Source: Marinomonas spartinae (GTDB lineage Bacteria; Pseudomonadota; Gammaproteobacteria; Pseudomonadales; Marinomonadaceae). From it: a stretch of DNA of 64,000 nucleotides. Numbering within the stretch: position 1 is the stretch's first letter; the number at the start of each line of letters is the position of its first letter. The notes under the pieces were generated by a model, which was not told where the DNA came from, searched no databases, and saw nothing but the letters and a program-made list of their open reading frames with translations. A program made the position numbers and the translations under genes. The DNA is taken from the NCBI RefSeq assembly GCF_900089775.1, contig NZ_FLOB01000008.1:94500-158499 (forward strand), read 5' to 3'. Positions 27,013-35,450 of the stretch are shown here, piece by piece.

Positions 27013-28293
27013 TTAGAAAAGTAAGTCAATTTCTACTCTGCGATTCATTGCTCGGGATTTACTATCAGTATTAGGTGCTATAGGATCTGCAGCTCCCCTT
27101 CCCTCTGGCCAGAGGCGGCCACTTAAATTGGTATTTTTCGCCATCGCATTTGCCACTTCATTTGCTCTAGCAAGAGATAACAACCAATTCGAAGGATATT
27201 CTGCTGTCTTTATCGGAGTATCATCTGTGTAACCTGTAATAAGAATACGGCCTTTGGTACCCTCTAAGCTAAGTGCTAGCTTTTGCAAAATAGGCACTAC
27301 TGAAGGCAGCAAAGAAGCTTCGCCAGGTTTAAACAAATCTCTGTTGTTTATTGTCAAACGAATTCGGTCACTCTTTTTCTGAATACTAATAATGCCCTTT
27401 TGAATTTCTGTTTGCAGTAACTGCTCAAGAACCAAAAGCTGCTTATCTTTTTTATCGACCGTTTTTTGTAAGTCAATGGGATGTATTGAAGCCAAAGAGC
27501 TATCTACTTTCGAGAGCTGATCATTAAGTTGCGTATTCAAAAAAAGATACAAAGCTAAACCAAGCGCACCAAGAATAGAAAAAACCACCCAGAGAGGGGT
27601 TTTCTGTCTTAACTCTCCGCCATTAGCAACTTTTCGCTCCCAATCAGGAGATAGAACGTTTTTTACTGGGCCATCTAATTGATTTAAAACGTTATAAGCC
27701 CTATTTCGATAGTCCTCCACACCACCGCTTTGATGATTACCTACTCTAAATTTACCTTTAAAGCCAAGGTTTAAACAATGGTACTGGAGTTCCAAGAAGT
27801 CTCGATTATGTTCAGGATAACGAAGCGACTCATCAATTAAAGTATAAAAATACTCTCCGCCAAATGTTTCCTTATGAAAAATAGAGAGCAAACTCTCTTT
27901 AGCCCATTCCATTGAGCTCCAGCGGGAGTTTAGTACACTCTCATCTAATAATGCACAAAGACAATAACGTGCATTAAAAATCGTTTTATCTGGAATGCCT
28001 GCATCACGAGCCTCAAATTCGAAAGACTTAACCGCATCGGTACACCGATGCTTAAAGCCCGACAAATCAGGCAGGCTTTCAGCCTGATTTACAAAAATAG
28101 CCAGTGACAAACAGTCCGACGCAGCCTCTAAGAGGCTGTTTTTGAAAATCGAAACTTTTGGCCCGCTTTGTTTTTGCAACGGAATTGCATTTGATGATAT
28201 TTGTGTTTTATCAGAGTTATCATCTGTAGAGCCACTGTTTTCAGCATCTCGACCAAGGCGACCAGGTCTAGGCTTTATTTTAGTCTCATCCAC
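27013..28293 (-). CDS. tssL: TssL with C-terminal OmpA peptidoglycan-binding domain
   Basis: A 426-residue specialised TssL. The DotU cytoplasmic domain spans about residues 50-210 (SLLEAASDCLSLAIFVNQAE, ARYCLCALLDESVLNSRW, LELQYHCLNLGFKGKFRV), one transmembrane helix follows near 235-253 (PLWVVFSILGALGLALYLFL), and the periplasmic end is OmpA-like (ILITGYTDDTPIKTAEYPSN, LSLARANEVANAMA, NRRVEIDLLF). The built-in OmpA domain anchors the complex to cell wall, so no separate TagL is needed. Confidence 0.95.
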   Translation of the reverse strand: MDETKIKPRPGRLGRDAENSGSTDDNSDKTQISSNAIPLQKQSGPKVSIFKNSLLEAASDCLSLAIFVNQAESLPDLSGFKHRCTDAVKSFEFEARDAGIPDKTIFNARYCLCALLDESVLNSRWSSMEWAKESLLSIFHKETFGGEYFYTLIDESLRYPEHNRDFLELQYHCLNLGFKGKFRVGNHQSGGVEDYRNRAYNVLNQLDGPVKNVLSPDWERKVANGGELRQKTPLWVVFSILGALGLALYLFLNTQLNDQLSKVDSSLASIHPIDLQKTVDKKDKQLLVLEQLLQTEIQKGIISIQKKSDRIRLTINNRDLFKPGEASLLPSVVPILQKLALSLEGTKGRILITGYTDDTPIKTAEYPSNWLLSLARANEVANAMAKNTNLSGRLWPEGRGAADPIAPNTDSKSRAMNRRVEIDLLF

Positions 28294-28315
28294 TGAAACA
28301 CACTCCTACTAATAA

Positions 28316-29644
28316 TTAAGTTCTTACTGCCCAAAGCGTAATTTGTAAATCAGGATAGTTACCTGAAATATGCAAAGCGATACCACCACTACTAGACAAA
28401 CTATCCCATTGATCACCTTGCTTATTTAACTCAAAATAGTGGTAACCAGCATGATATGGCACTTGTCGTGGTGCTGTTGGTAATGTGCTAACTGATATTC
28501 CTGGCAGCTGATTATTAACAAGGTTTCTGATTGTTTCTACACTACCAATTTTGATCTGAGACGGCAAAGATCGCCTTAATTCCTCGTGAGGAACGCTGGC
28601 TTTTACGGCAAGAATAAACTGACCACTTTTTAGCACCTCTTTGTCTTTTAGTGCACCAAAAGAAATACCATATTTGCTTTTTTCTAGCTTAATCTCTGTG
28701 GCAGTTTGCTCTATGACTTGGCTTAAGGATTGATATAAGAAGTTAGTGACCTCTGAAAATATCAACATCAAATTGAGATGATCATATTTAGGTAACTTCG
28801 GCACTAGTTTATTCGCTGAGCTAAAGGTTGCTAACTCACCAGACAGCTCAATCAATCTAGAATAAAGGTTATAAGGATGAATATTTTCAACAGCCAACAA
28901 ACTGTTAAAAATAGCATCATACTTATTCAAAGTTTGCAACATAATAAAATCGGAAACGGAGGTGCTACCAGCATAACCTTGAGATAATCGACCTGCAATA
29001 TTCTCAGCGCGTTGCTTAATTAAAGCAGAAACTTCCCTTACAATACTAAAAACTGGCTTACAGTGTCCAATATTTAAATGTGGCGGAATATACTTGCTAT
29101 CTAAACGAATAGCTCCCTCATTACTAACCTCTATAATACGAGCAACTGGCAGAACAACATAGCCAGATACATCATCAGAGCTCAGCATTAGACGGCAATT
29201 TAGCTTAGAAATTTGAATCACTTCATCTGAATCACGCCCTAAACAGTCATCAGAAACCGTCAAATCCTCTAATTTAAAACGAGTCACCTGAGAGTCATCA
29301 ATAGAAGAGACATTAACACTATTATTTTTGTAAGAGGGAACCGCCAAATAAACAAGCTGGTCGACTACATCTTTACCAACAATTAATGGATCAGGAATAA
29401 ATGCATTGTCTAAGAAACTCAACGGCGTCAGATCCGGCATAATGCCTTTAAAGCCGTCTAAGCAAAACTGCCCTGTATTAAGAAGGCTTACATCAATACT
29501 TTGATCCATCATCCCCCAAGCATAATTGACATTCATACCAAGCAGATCTTTCATAGTATTGGCTAAATGTTTATCAGACTGTTGAAAATGCTGAGGTCTC
29601 AAGAACATGCCTTCAGTCCAGGCAACGGGAGAAAAATTATTCAT
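28316..29644 (-). CDS. tssK: TssK baseplate-membrane connector
   Basis: A 442-residue TssK (ImpJ/VasE). The N-terminus VAWTEGMFLRPQHFQQSDKH is the family signature. Further conserved stretches are LPVARIIEVSNEGAIRLD, PPHLNIG and the C-terminal VPYHAGYHYFELNKQGDQW followed by SGGIALHISGNYPDLQI. TssK trimers attach the baseplate to the TssL/TssM membrane complex. It sits between tssJ and tssL with short gaps of 10 and 22 bases. Confidence 0.96.
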   Translation of the reverse strand: MNNFSPVAWTEGMFLRPQHFQQSDKHLANTMKDLLGMNVNYAWGMMDQSIDVSLLNTGQFCLDGFKGIMPDLTPLSFLDNAFIPDPLIVGKDVVDQLVYLAVPSYKNNSVNVSSIDDSQVTRFKLEDLTVSDDCLGRDSDEVIQISKLNCRLMLSSDDVSGYVVLPVARIIEVSNEGAIRLDSKYIPPHLNIGHCKPVFSIVREVSALIKQRAENIAGRLSQGYAGSTSVSDFIMLQTLNKYDAIFNSLLAVENIHPYNLYSRLIELSGELATFSSANKLVPKLPKYDHLNLMLIFSEVTNFLYQSLSQVIEQTATEIKLEKSKYGISFGALKDKEVLKSGQFILAVKASVPHEELRRSLPSQIKIGSVETIRNLVNNQLPGISVSTLPTAPRQVPYHAGYHYFELNKQGDQWDSLSSSGGIALHISGNYPDLQITLWAVRT

Positions 29645-29654
29645 ATAAATCCTT

Positions 29655-30122
29655 TTATTCCTCTTTCAAATAGGTTGCGATAGACTCAACATTGACTCGC
29701 ACATCATCATAGCCAGTTGGATCTGCTTTGACGACACCTCGCCATTTTGCTTTATCAATATCTCTATACGCGACGATTATACCTATAAAGCGTGTGTTTT
29801 GATTTAACTTCATTTTGTAATCAAGCTTCTGACCTGGTTGCAGTTCAATTTCATCTTTCTTAAGCAGGTCTGGACCAAGTACCTTTTCTGCATCACCGTA
29901 AAGACTAAAGAAGTCCTGTGTATCAAAAACTGCCTTAGAGCTTAATTCGAAAACCCTTATAACCACAGGCGAAGGCCTACCATTTATGTCTGGGTTGACA
30001 TTTTTTGCAACATTAATTTCTAAATCAGTTGACGGTGGCACAATGTAATTAACAGTTGAGCAGCCCGTTAGGAACAAAAACAGAACAGCTAAAAACATGT
30101 ATGGCAACTTGATCATTTTCAC
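29655..30122 (-). CDS. tssJ: TssJ outer-membrane lipoprotein
   Basis: A TssJ lipoprotein of about 155 residues. I place the start at a GTG (30122) with AAGGA 9 bases upstream; this gives a short basic N-terminus and hydrophobic helix (LPYMFLAVLFLFL) before the lipobox LTGC. The ATG at 30116 is an alternative, while a longer start at 30173 would put 17 extra residues before the signal peptide and overlap tagH. The mature part has the TssJ beta-sandwich pattern (NPDINGRPSPVVIRVFEL, DAEKVLGPDLL, IGIIVAYRDIDKAKWR). It anchors TssM to the outer membrane. Confidence 0.92.
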   Translation of the reverse strand: MKMIKLPYMFLAVLFLFLTGCSTVNYIVPPSTDLEINVAKNVNPDINGRPSPVVIRVFELSSKAVFDTQDFFSLYGDAEKVLGPDLLKKDEIELQPGQKLDYKMKLNQNTRFIGIIVAYRDIDKAKWRGVVKADPTGYDDVRVNVESIATYLKEE

Positions 30123-30138
30123 TTGAGGAAATCCTTTT

Positions 30139-31530
30139 TTAATTTTGTTTATTAACGTAGTTATCGTATGCACTTAAAAACTCATCAGAAAGCGCCATGA
30201 CGCCTTTCTGATTCACTTCTTTAGAATATTCTTCAAATAATTCCTGATACAGTTTCCAGCTTATCGCCCCAGAACTTTTCGGCATAAACTTTAACAAGGA
30301 ATTATTCTCATCTGCTTTTTTACTGACCATCTCAGGCGATAAAAGCTTCAATAGAGCCTCTAAGGAACCAGAAGCGGCAGCTAATATAGCGCCTTCATGC
30401 GTATGTAAATCATCAAAACTTTCTTTTATTGACGCAGTAGCTCCGAGAAAACTCCCGCTTTTACGCGTGTATAGATTCTGGATCGCATCATCAATCGTGG
30501 CAGAAAACTTCAACGGATTATTTTGCTCCACCTGAAACATCGTACGATTAATCTTCATCTGGTTCTTCATGTTAGCGCGTTGTCTTAACGAATTTATTAC
30601 ACCCATCAAAAGCGCATTCAAACCAACTCCCATCTCGAACCACTGTTTTTCTGTTTCGAGTTCATCTCTAACCGCTGATGAAACCCCTAACCCTTCTAGA
30701 AATGCCTGCATATGAGCTTGCTGGTTACTGTTTTGAGGCAATTCATGTCTAATGGGAGTGGTTGTAGTTTGACCACACTCTTTGGATGCTTCTTTTTGGG
30801 GCTGCACCTCTGGAGCTTGAGCTGTAGGCGACGTTGCGCTTTCCTTAGGTGGAACAAAAGATGGTTGCGGTTGCGGTTGCGGTTGCGGTTGCGGTTGCGG
30901 TTGCGGAGCCATTTGATGATCATTAGCAAACGGATCCAAACTAGTGTTATCGGAAAAAGAAAATGCATCCCAATCTTCGGGAATGAAATTAACATTAGAT
31001 GAGGTATTATCTACAGAGTCAGCTGTATCAGCAGGTGCCATCTTTGGCGGGATCATCGATTCGTCGAGAATATCCTCACGAGCATAAGCTGGCGCAGGCT
31101 CAATTGCAGGGACAGCATCAAAAGAGGAAAAAGAATTTACAGCAGACTCAGTTTGCGCTGGGCTTTCTGCAGGAACATTAGGCTGACCAGCCTCAGATAA
31201 ATCTTGTTGAGCACCCTGTAATGAGGCTTCAATCTGAAAATCACCCACATTGAAAGTGTCACCATCCACTAACTTATGTTTATTTCCCTTTCCTAAAGGC
31301 GACACACTATGATTAATGAACAACCCATTGGTTGAATAATCGTAGACATAGAATAGACCGCCCTCATTAACGACCTCACCATGTTTATTAGAGATTACTT
31401 TTTCAGGGTCAGGCAAATGCCAATCACATTCACGAGCACGTCCAAAAGTTAACGAATCCTCAGTAGACTTGGTCGCCTCTATTTCTGGTGAGAGACGATG
31501 ATAACTAGTAATTTTTAATAAAACTTCCAT
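30139..31530 (-). CDS. tagH: TagH/Fha FHA-domain T6SS regulator
   Basis: A 463-residue Fha protein. The FHA domain fills about residues 20-105 (LTFGRARECDWHLPDPEKVISNKHGEV split over the binding loops, then YVYDYSTNGLFINH). A disordered middle contains a run of P-Q pairs. The C-terminal TagH domain (FLEGLGVSSAVRD, NPLKFSATIDDAIQNLY, WKLYQELFEEYSKEV) follows. The FHA domain binds phosphothreonine produced by PpkA, and this starts T6SS assembly in the threonine-phosphorylation pathway. It leads the first T6SS operon, with AAGGAAA before the ATG. Confidence 0.94.
   Translation of the reverse strand: MEVLLKITSYHRLSPEIEATKSTEDSLTFGRARECDWHLPDPEKVISNKHGEVVNEGGLFYVYDYSTNGLFINHSVSPLGKGNKHKLVDGDTFNVGDFQIEASLQGAQQDLSEAGQPNVPAESPAQTESAVNSFSSFDAVPAIEPAPAYAREDILDESMIPPKMAPADTADSVDNTSSNVNFIPEDWDAFSFSDNTSLDPFANDHQMAPQPQPQPQPQPQPQPSFVPPKESATSPTAQAPEVQPQKEASKECGQTTTTPIRHELPQNSNQQAHMQAFLEGLGVSSAVRDELETEKQWFEMGVGLNALLMGVINSLRQRANMKNQMKINRTMFQVEQNNPLKFSATIDDAIQNLYTRKSGSFLGATASIKESFDDLHTHEGAILAAASGSLEALLKLLSPEMVSKKADENNSLLKFMPKSSGAISWKLYQELFEEYSKEVNQKGVMALSDEFLSAYDNYVNKQN
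30863..30904 (-). repeat. Seven tandem GGTTGC hexamers in tagH
   Basis: Seven perfect GGTTGC units on the plus strand encode a proline-glutamine run at about TagH residues 210-223. The unit is two codons long, so slippage changes linker length without shifting frame. Confidence 0.95.
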
Positions 31531-32087
31531 TCTAATAGTTTCCTTGTATCTACATCCTCAAAATCATAAATGACTTTGCTGCTCACCTCAACAAGAAAGA
31601 AAACGGTCGGACGACCTGACTGTGAGGCAACTTCCCACTCTAATCAGCTATTATCAAGGCCTCAGAGCAAATTCCTCTCTTGATGATACCACTATATTTT
31701 TTATCCGTTTGTTCAGGTTTTACCCAGTTTAGCCATTATACCGCTTACTATTTACTTAACATCAATAGCAAAAGCTCCCCTCATACATCCTGCTCACTTT
31801 CGTAGCGACATACACTGAACCAACAGAAAAGCGTATCTCAATTCAGCTAAGAATAACGCTGAATGACACTAAAAAGAACCTCTTTTCTCTCTGAAAAGTG
31901 CACAATAAATGACTCTTACAACATTAAGCATTAAGAGTTTCCATTGTTTGGCCTAGCAGTGGTGTCCATTGCTAAAAATCTTTTTTTTTGTAAAAATGCA
32001 CTTCCTGTGCAATGGATCCAAAGACAGTATTTGTCCTGGAGCAATATTAATTTGATAATGTGTTTGTTGTAACTAAAGGACTTCAGG
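31531..32087. promoter_or_regulatory. Divergent control region between tagH and ppkA
   Basis: This 557-base gap separates the two divergent T6SS transcripts and holds no supported gene. On the minus strand TTGAGG (plus 31586-31591), 17 bases, then TATGAT (plus 31563-31568) makes a good tagH promoter. A dyad GGTCG-GA-CGACC (31605-31616) lies about 14 bases upstream of it, and ATCAAG (31653-31658) faces CTTGAT (31679-31684). The part next to ppkA carries its own promoter and dyad, listed separately. I see no sigma-54 signature. The middle (about 31700-31980) shows nothing that I can name. Confidence 0.6.
31997..32059 (+). promoter_or_regulatory. ppkA promoter with upstream TGCAC-N5-GTGCA dyad
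   Basis: TTGTCC (32031-32036), a 17-base spacer and GATAAT (32054-32059) form a sigma-70-like promoter about 28 bases before the kinase ATG. A perfect dyad TGCAC-TTCCT-GTGCA (31997-32011) lies just upstream of the -35 box, in a position suited to an activator or repressor. Confidence 0.5.
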
Positions 32088-33665
32088 ATGAGCATTAATG
32101 ATGATAAAACACAGATAGTATCGGTTAATTCATCAAAAGCAAATATTAGCCATTTCAACAATCAAGACTTTATTGGCAAATTGCTATCTAATAGATATTT
32201 AATCGTCGAGCTTATTGGGCAAGGCGGCATGAGCTATATCTATCGAGCCAGAGATACGTTTTTAGAGCACAATTCATTATCTGATTACCCGATCGTCATC
32301 AAAATTCTAAGACCAGAATTCTCTCAATCTCCAGAAGCAATTCGATTGCTAAAAGAAGAAGCCGCCCAGACGCAGCCGCTATCTCACCCCAATATTATTA
32401 AAGTATTCACTACCAGCACAGAAGACAATACTCATTATATTGTAATGGAATGGGTTAATGGAGAAACGTTAGAACAGCTCATCAAACGCAATAAGCCAAC
32501 AGGCATTAAATTTAAAACCGCCTATCCAATCATAAAACAGCTCATCAGCGCCTTAGATTATGCGCATAGCCACGGAGTGATACATAACGACCTCAAACCA
32601 TCCAATATTATTATTACTGGATCCGGGGAGTTAAAAATACTGGATTTTGGAATTGCAAAACAACTTACTAACAATGATGCTTATGCCTTTAGCAAGAAGA
32701 ATGACAATGAAGTCATTGGTGGCTACACCCCCTCTTATGCCAGCCCAGAGCAGCTTAATGGCTACTCTGCCGATGTAAAAGACGATTTTTTCTCGTTGGG
32801 ATGCATTATCTATGAGGTTTTAAGCAGCCGACACCCGTATGAAAGAAAAGCATCAAATACTCTTAATGAGAACACCAAAGCTAAGAAGCCTAAAAATAGC
32901 CCTTTCTTTTATTGGCGGGCCTTGAAATCAGCCGTTTCATTAAAAGCCGATAAGCGACAAAACATACTACAACGATTAAGCTGTCAACCTTTTCAAGGTT
33001 TAACAACAATAGCTACGTCTATACTTATAGTACTCGCCCTTCTCGTTGCTGCCTCCTACGCTTATCAGAATATTCATGCAGCTAATTCGCAGCTTATCGC
33101 AGAAAAAAATAATGCCGTTGCGATGAATAATCAAATAACTCAATGGATGTCGTGGGATGCACAAAGAACATTAAATTATTTTAATCAAATCCCCCCCCAA
33201 TTTAACACAATAAAGCAGGGGCTTTTGAAGATACACCAACAAGAAATCATCCAAATATTTGATGATAGAATTGCCAATGTTAAAAACATAGAAGGGAAGA
33301 TAAAAAACTACCCCGCCATCTCTAAAATTTATCAGCAGGCTTTAACCTATTACCCGGACTCTAGAGTATTACATACCCAATACAACAATATGCAAGTTGA
33401 GCGTCAATCAATTAGCATGGACATCATCACTCGCATTAACAACATGCTTAACCAACAACGTTATTTTGAAAAGGATCAAAATAATATTTTAGTGCTACTT
33501 CACAAATTAAGCATTATCGGTGGTGAAAATACATTCACACCAACTAAACAGCAAACTAAAACATTCAAAGCGGCTCTTAAAAAGGCCCAAGCGTCAGGCA
33601 ATAAAACTCAAACCAAAACACTTATGAGCATTGATAAAGCCCTATTTAATAAGAGTGACTCATAG
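32088..33665 (+). CDS. ppkA: T6SS Ser/Thr protein kinase (PpkA-like)
   Basis: A 525-residue membrane-tethered kinase, the only T6SS gene on the plus strand. The kinase domain covers residues 38-255: glycine loop GQGGMSYIY (44-52), lysine in VIKIL at 72, catalytic loop HNDLKPSN (166-173), DFG 186-188, and YASPEQL/DDFFSLGCIIYEVL. The catalytic loop reads HND rather than HRD. One transmembrane helix lies at about 304-326, with a ~200-residue outer region lacking a recognisable domain (no vWA or FGE-sulfatase part as in Pseudomonas PpkA). It likely phosphorylates TagH, with the PP2C enzyme opposing it. AAGGA lies 7 bases before the ATG. Confidence 0.9.
   Translation: MSINDDKTQIVSVNSSKANISHFNNQDFIGKLLSNRYLIVELIGQGGMSYIYRARDTFLEHNSLSDYPIVIKILRPEFSQSPEAIRLLKEEAAQTQPLSHPNIIKVFTTSTEDNTHYIVMEWVNGETLEQLIKRNKPTGIKFKTAYPIIKQLISALDYAHSHGVIHNDLKPSNIIITGSGELKILDFGIAKQLTNNDAYAFSKKNDNEVIGGYTPSYASPEQLNGYSADVKDDFFSLGCIIYEVLSSRHPYERKASNTLNENTKAKKPKNSPFFYWRALKSAVSLKADKRQNILQRLSCQPFQGLTTIATSILIVLALLVAASYAYQNIHAANSQLIAEKNNAVAMNNQITQWMSWDAQRTLNYFNQIPPQFNTIKQGLLKIHQQEIIQIFDDRIANVKNIEGKIKNYPAISKIYQQALTYYPDSRVLHTQYNNMQVERQSISMDIITRINNMLNQQRYFEKDQNNILVLLHKLSIIGGENTFTPTKQQTKTFKAALKKAQASGNKTQTKTLMSIDKALFNKSDS
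33191..33198 (+). repeat. C8 homopolymer tract inside ppkA
   Basis: Eight consecutive C residues in an otherwise AT-rich gene, encoding part of I-P-P-Q near residue 368, in the region after the transmembrane helix. A one-base slip would truncate the extracytoplasmic part while leaving the kinase domain intact. Confidence 0.9.
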
Positions 33666-33672
33666 TGAACAA

Positions 33673-33699
33673 GTCAGCTAAGCTTAAAGCTTAGCTGAC
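33673..33699. terminator. Perfect 13-bp hairpin between convergent ppkA and pepD
   Basis: The 27 bases are a perfect inverted repeat (GTCAGCTAAGCTT, one central A, then the complement), lying 8 bases past the ppkA stop and 10 bases from the pepD stop. There is no long T tract on either side, so it may act as a bidirectional terminator aided by Rho or as a 3' stabiliser. Confidence 0.7.
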
Positions 33700-33708
33700 G
33701 ACTCAACC

Positions 33709-35175
33709 CTATTTCACAGATGCTAACAAGGCGACCAACAATCGCCAAAACTCTCCTACTGAGGCAATCTCCATTCGCTCAGCTGGAGAGTGAGCACCAC
33801 GAATATTTGGCCCGAAAGAGACCATTTCCATACCCGAATATTTCGCTCCAATAACACCACATTCCAAACCTGCATGAATAACTTTCACGTTAGCTTCTTT
33901 GCCTGTTATTTCTTTATGCACTTCGAGAAAGTGCTTCAATAAACCGGATTGGGGATCAGGGCGCCAGCCTGGGTAAGCATTTTCTAACGCTACGTCAGCG
34001 CCAATTAGATTAAATATTGACTTCGCGGTTTGAGCATGGTGTTCAACAGCGGAATCCAGAAGAGAGCGAACAAGTAAACAAGCATCGAAACATTTACTTC
34101 CATCGACATCGTTTTTCAGATTAATGACCCCAAAGTTACAAGACGTTTCCGTCACACCAGGCAGTTCTGTGCTCATACGATTAACGCCATTAGGAGCACA
34201 GTTAAGCGCATTAATGAGTGCAACCTGATCATCAGAAAACAACTCATTCTCTACCGCTGCCGAGCTAACAAAAACTTCTAATTTTGGCTCAGTCGAGGCA
34301 AACTCCGCTTTCATATCATTCGACACTTTACTAATAAGACGCTGAATAGCTGACTGTTCACTTGGTCGGTAGTTGATAGTAAAAGAGGAATCTCGGGGAA
34401 TAGCATTACGCAATGTCCCTCCCGTAAAACCAGTTAATCCAAAGTGATTAACCTCTTTCAGAGCATTTAATAAGCGCCCTGCTAGTACATTGGCATTAGC
34501 CCGCCCTTTATGGATATCCAAACCTGAATGTCCACCACGTAGGCCAGTGATGGATATCGTCATGGCTTTTGCACCCTCACTAGCAGCTTGGGCCTGATAT
34601 CGTTTAGAAACATTGATATCAACACCGCCAGCGCAGCCTATGTATACATCACCACTATCTTCTGAATCTAAGTTTAGGAGAATCTTGCCATTTAAAATAC
34701 TCTCCTCTAATTCCAATGCGCCACGTAAACTGGTTTCTTCCTCTATTGTAAATAGAGCTTCAATCGGGCCATGTTGAATGTCAGACGATTCCAATACGGC
34801 CAATGCAGCCGCAACACCGATACCATTATCGGCACCAAGAGTCGTGCCTGTGGCATGCACCCACCCATCGACCACTCGAACTACAATGGGATCTTTTTCA
34901 AAGTCGTGTTCAACATCAGCACTTTTTTGCGAGACCATGTCGAGGTGACCTTGAAGAATCACTGTCTCGGCGCCTTCCATCCCTTCTGTCGCAGCCTTAC
35001 GAATCAGCAAGTTCCCAGCCGTATCAACATAAGTGATTAAGCCAATGCTGTGCGCCCAATCAATTAGGTGTTGGCGGATAGAAGCTTCGTGGTAAGAAGG
35101 TCTTGGAGTGTTACATAACGTCTGAAAATGCCTCCAAATCGCTTTTGGTTCGAGTGTGGTTAGAATCTCGTTCAT
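33709..35175 (-). CDS. pepD: Aminoacyl-histidine dipeptidase (Xaa-His dipeptidase)
   Basis: A 488-residue M20-family metallopeptidase, the normal PepD length. Metal-site motifs are visible: VILQGHLDMVSQK, TTLGADNGIGVAAAL, LFTIEEETSLRGA with the catalytic glutamate, and IHAGLECGVIGAKYSGM toward the C-terminus with GAHSPAERM. It hydrolyses dipeptides such as carnosine and other Xaa-His substrates in the cytosol. It stands alone, convergent with ppkA, and marks the end of the T6SS island. Housekeeping function. Confidence 0.95.
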   Translation of the reverse strand: MNEILTTLEPKAIWRHFQTLCNTPRPSYHEASIRQHLIDWAHSIGLITYVDTAGNLLIRKAATEGMEGAETVILQGHLDMVSQKSADVEHDFEKDPIVVRVVDGWVHATGTTLGADNGIGVAAALAVLESSDIQHGPIEALFTIEEETSLRGALELEESILNGKILLNLDSEDSGDVYIGCAGGVDINVSKRYQAQAASEGAKAMTISITGLRGGHSGLDIHKGRANANVLAGRLLNALKEVNHFGLTGFTGGTLRNAIPRDSSFTINYRPSEQSAIQRLISKVSNDMKAEFASTEPKLEVFVSSAAVENELFSDDQVALINALNCAPNGVNRMSTELPGVTETSCNFGVINLKNDVDGSKCFDACLLVRSLLDSAVEHHAQTAKSIFNLIGADVALENAYPGWRPDPQSGLLKHFLEVHKEITGKEANVKVIHAGLECGVIGAKYSGMEMVSFGPNIRGAHSPAERMEIASVGEFWRLLVALLASVK

Positions 35176-35450
35176 GATCTCTCTTATATTATTAAGTCGT
35201 TATCTTTGTTGAGGGGGTAAGGAAATGAGATGAATACCTCCTAATATCGATATTTATGCCTCAAAACTCGTCCTTGAGCACAACAAGCTAAAGAGAAAAT
35301 TAGGAGTGAAACGACACATTTCCCTAACTACATTATAAAAAGCCCAACAATCAGGCAATCGAAATAAAGATAGCCGTTATAGAGAAAACGCATGTACGAC
35401 TCAGCCTCTACCAGTATGAAGGAACGAGAAAGTAAAGAGTTTCTCAGAGT
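35176..35450. other. Intergenic region upstream of pepD
   Basis: The 275 bases between the pepD start and the acyltransferase stop contain no supported gene. A GAGAG-type ribosome site lies directly before pepD. I see no convincing promoter or terminator hairpin. Confidence 0.4.

Noticed and set aside
30863..30904. Possible CRISPR or minisatellite array
   Set aside because: The units are contiguous hexamers with no spacers and encode an in-frame P-Q linker.
30696..30995. Open frame encoding an R-N repeat opposite or out of frame with tagH
   Set aside because: It only re-reads the GGTTGC hexamers in another frame; tagH explains the region.
31931..32161. Open frame on the minus strand overlapping the ppkA start
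   Set aside because: It overlaps the ppkA promoter and coding start, and its translation has no recognisable features.
1..33665. Sigma-54 promoters for the T6SS operons
   Set aside because: I looked for GG-N10-GC patterns of the TGGCAC-N5-TTGC type near tagH, tssA and hcp and found none that fit the spacing.
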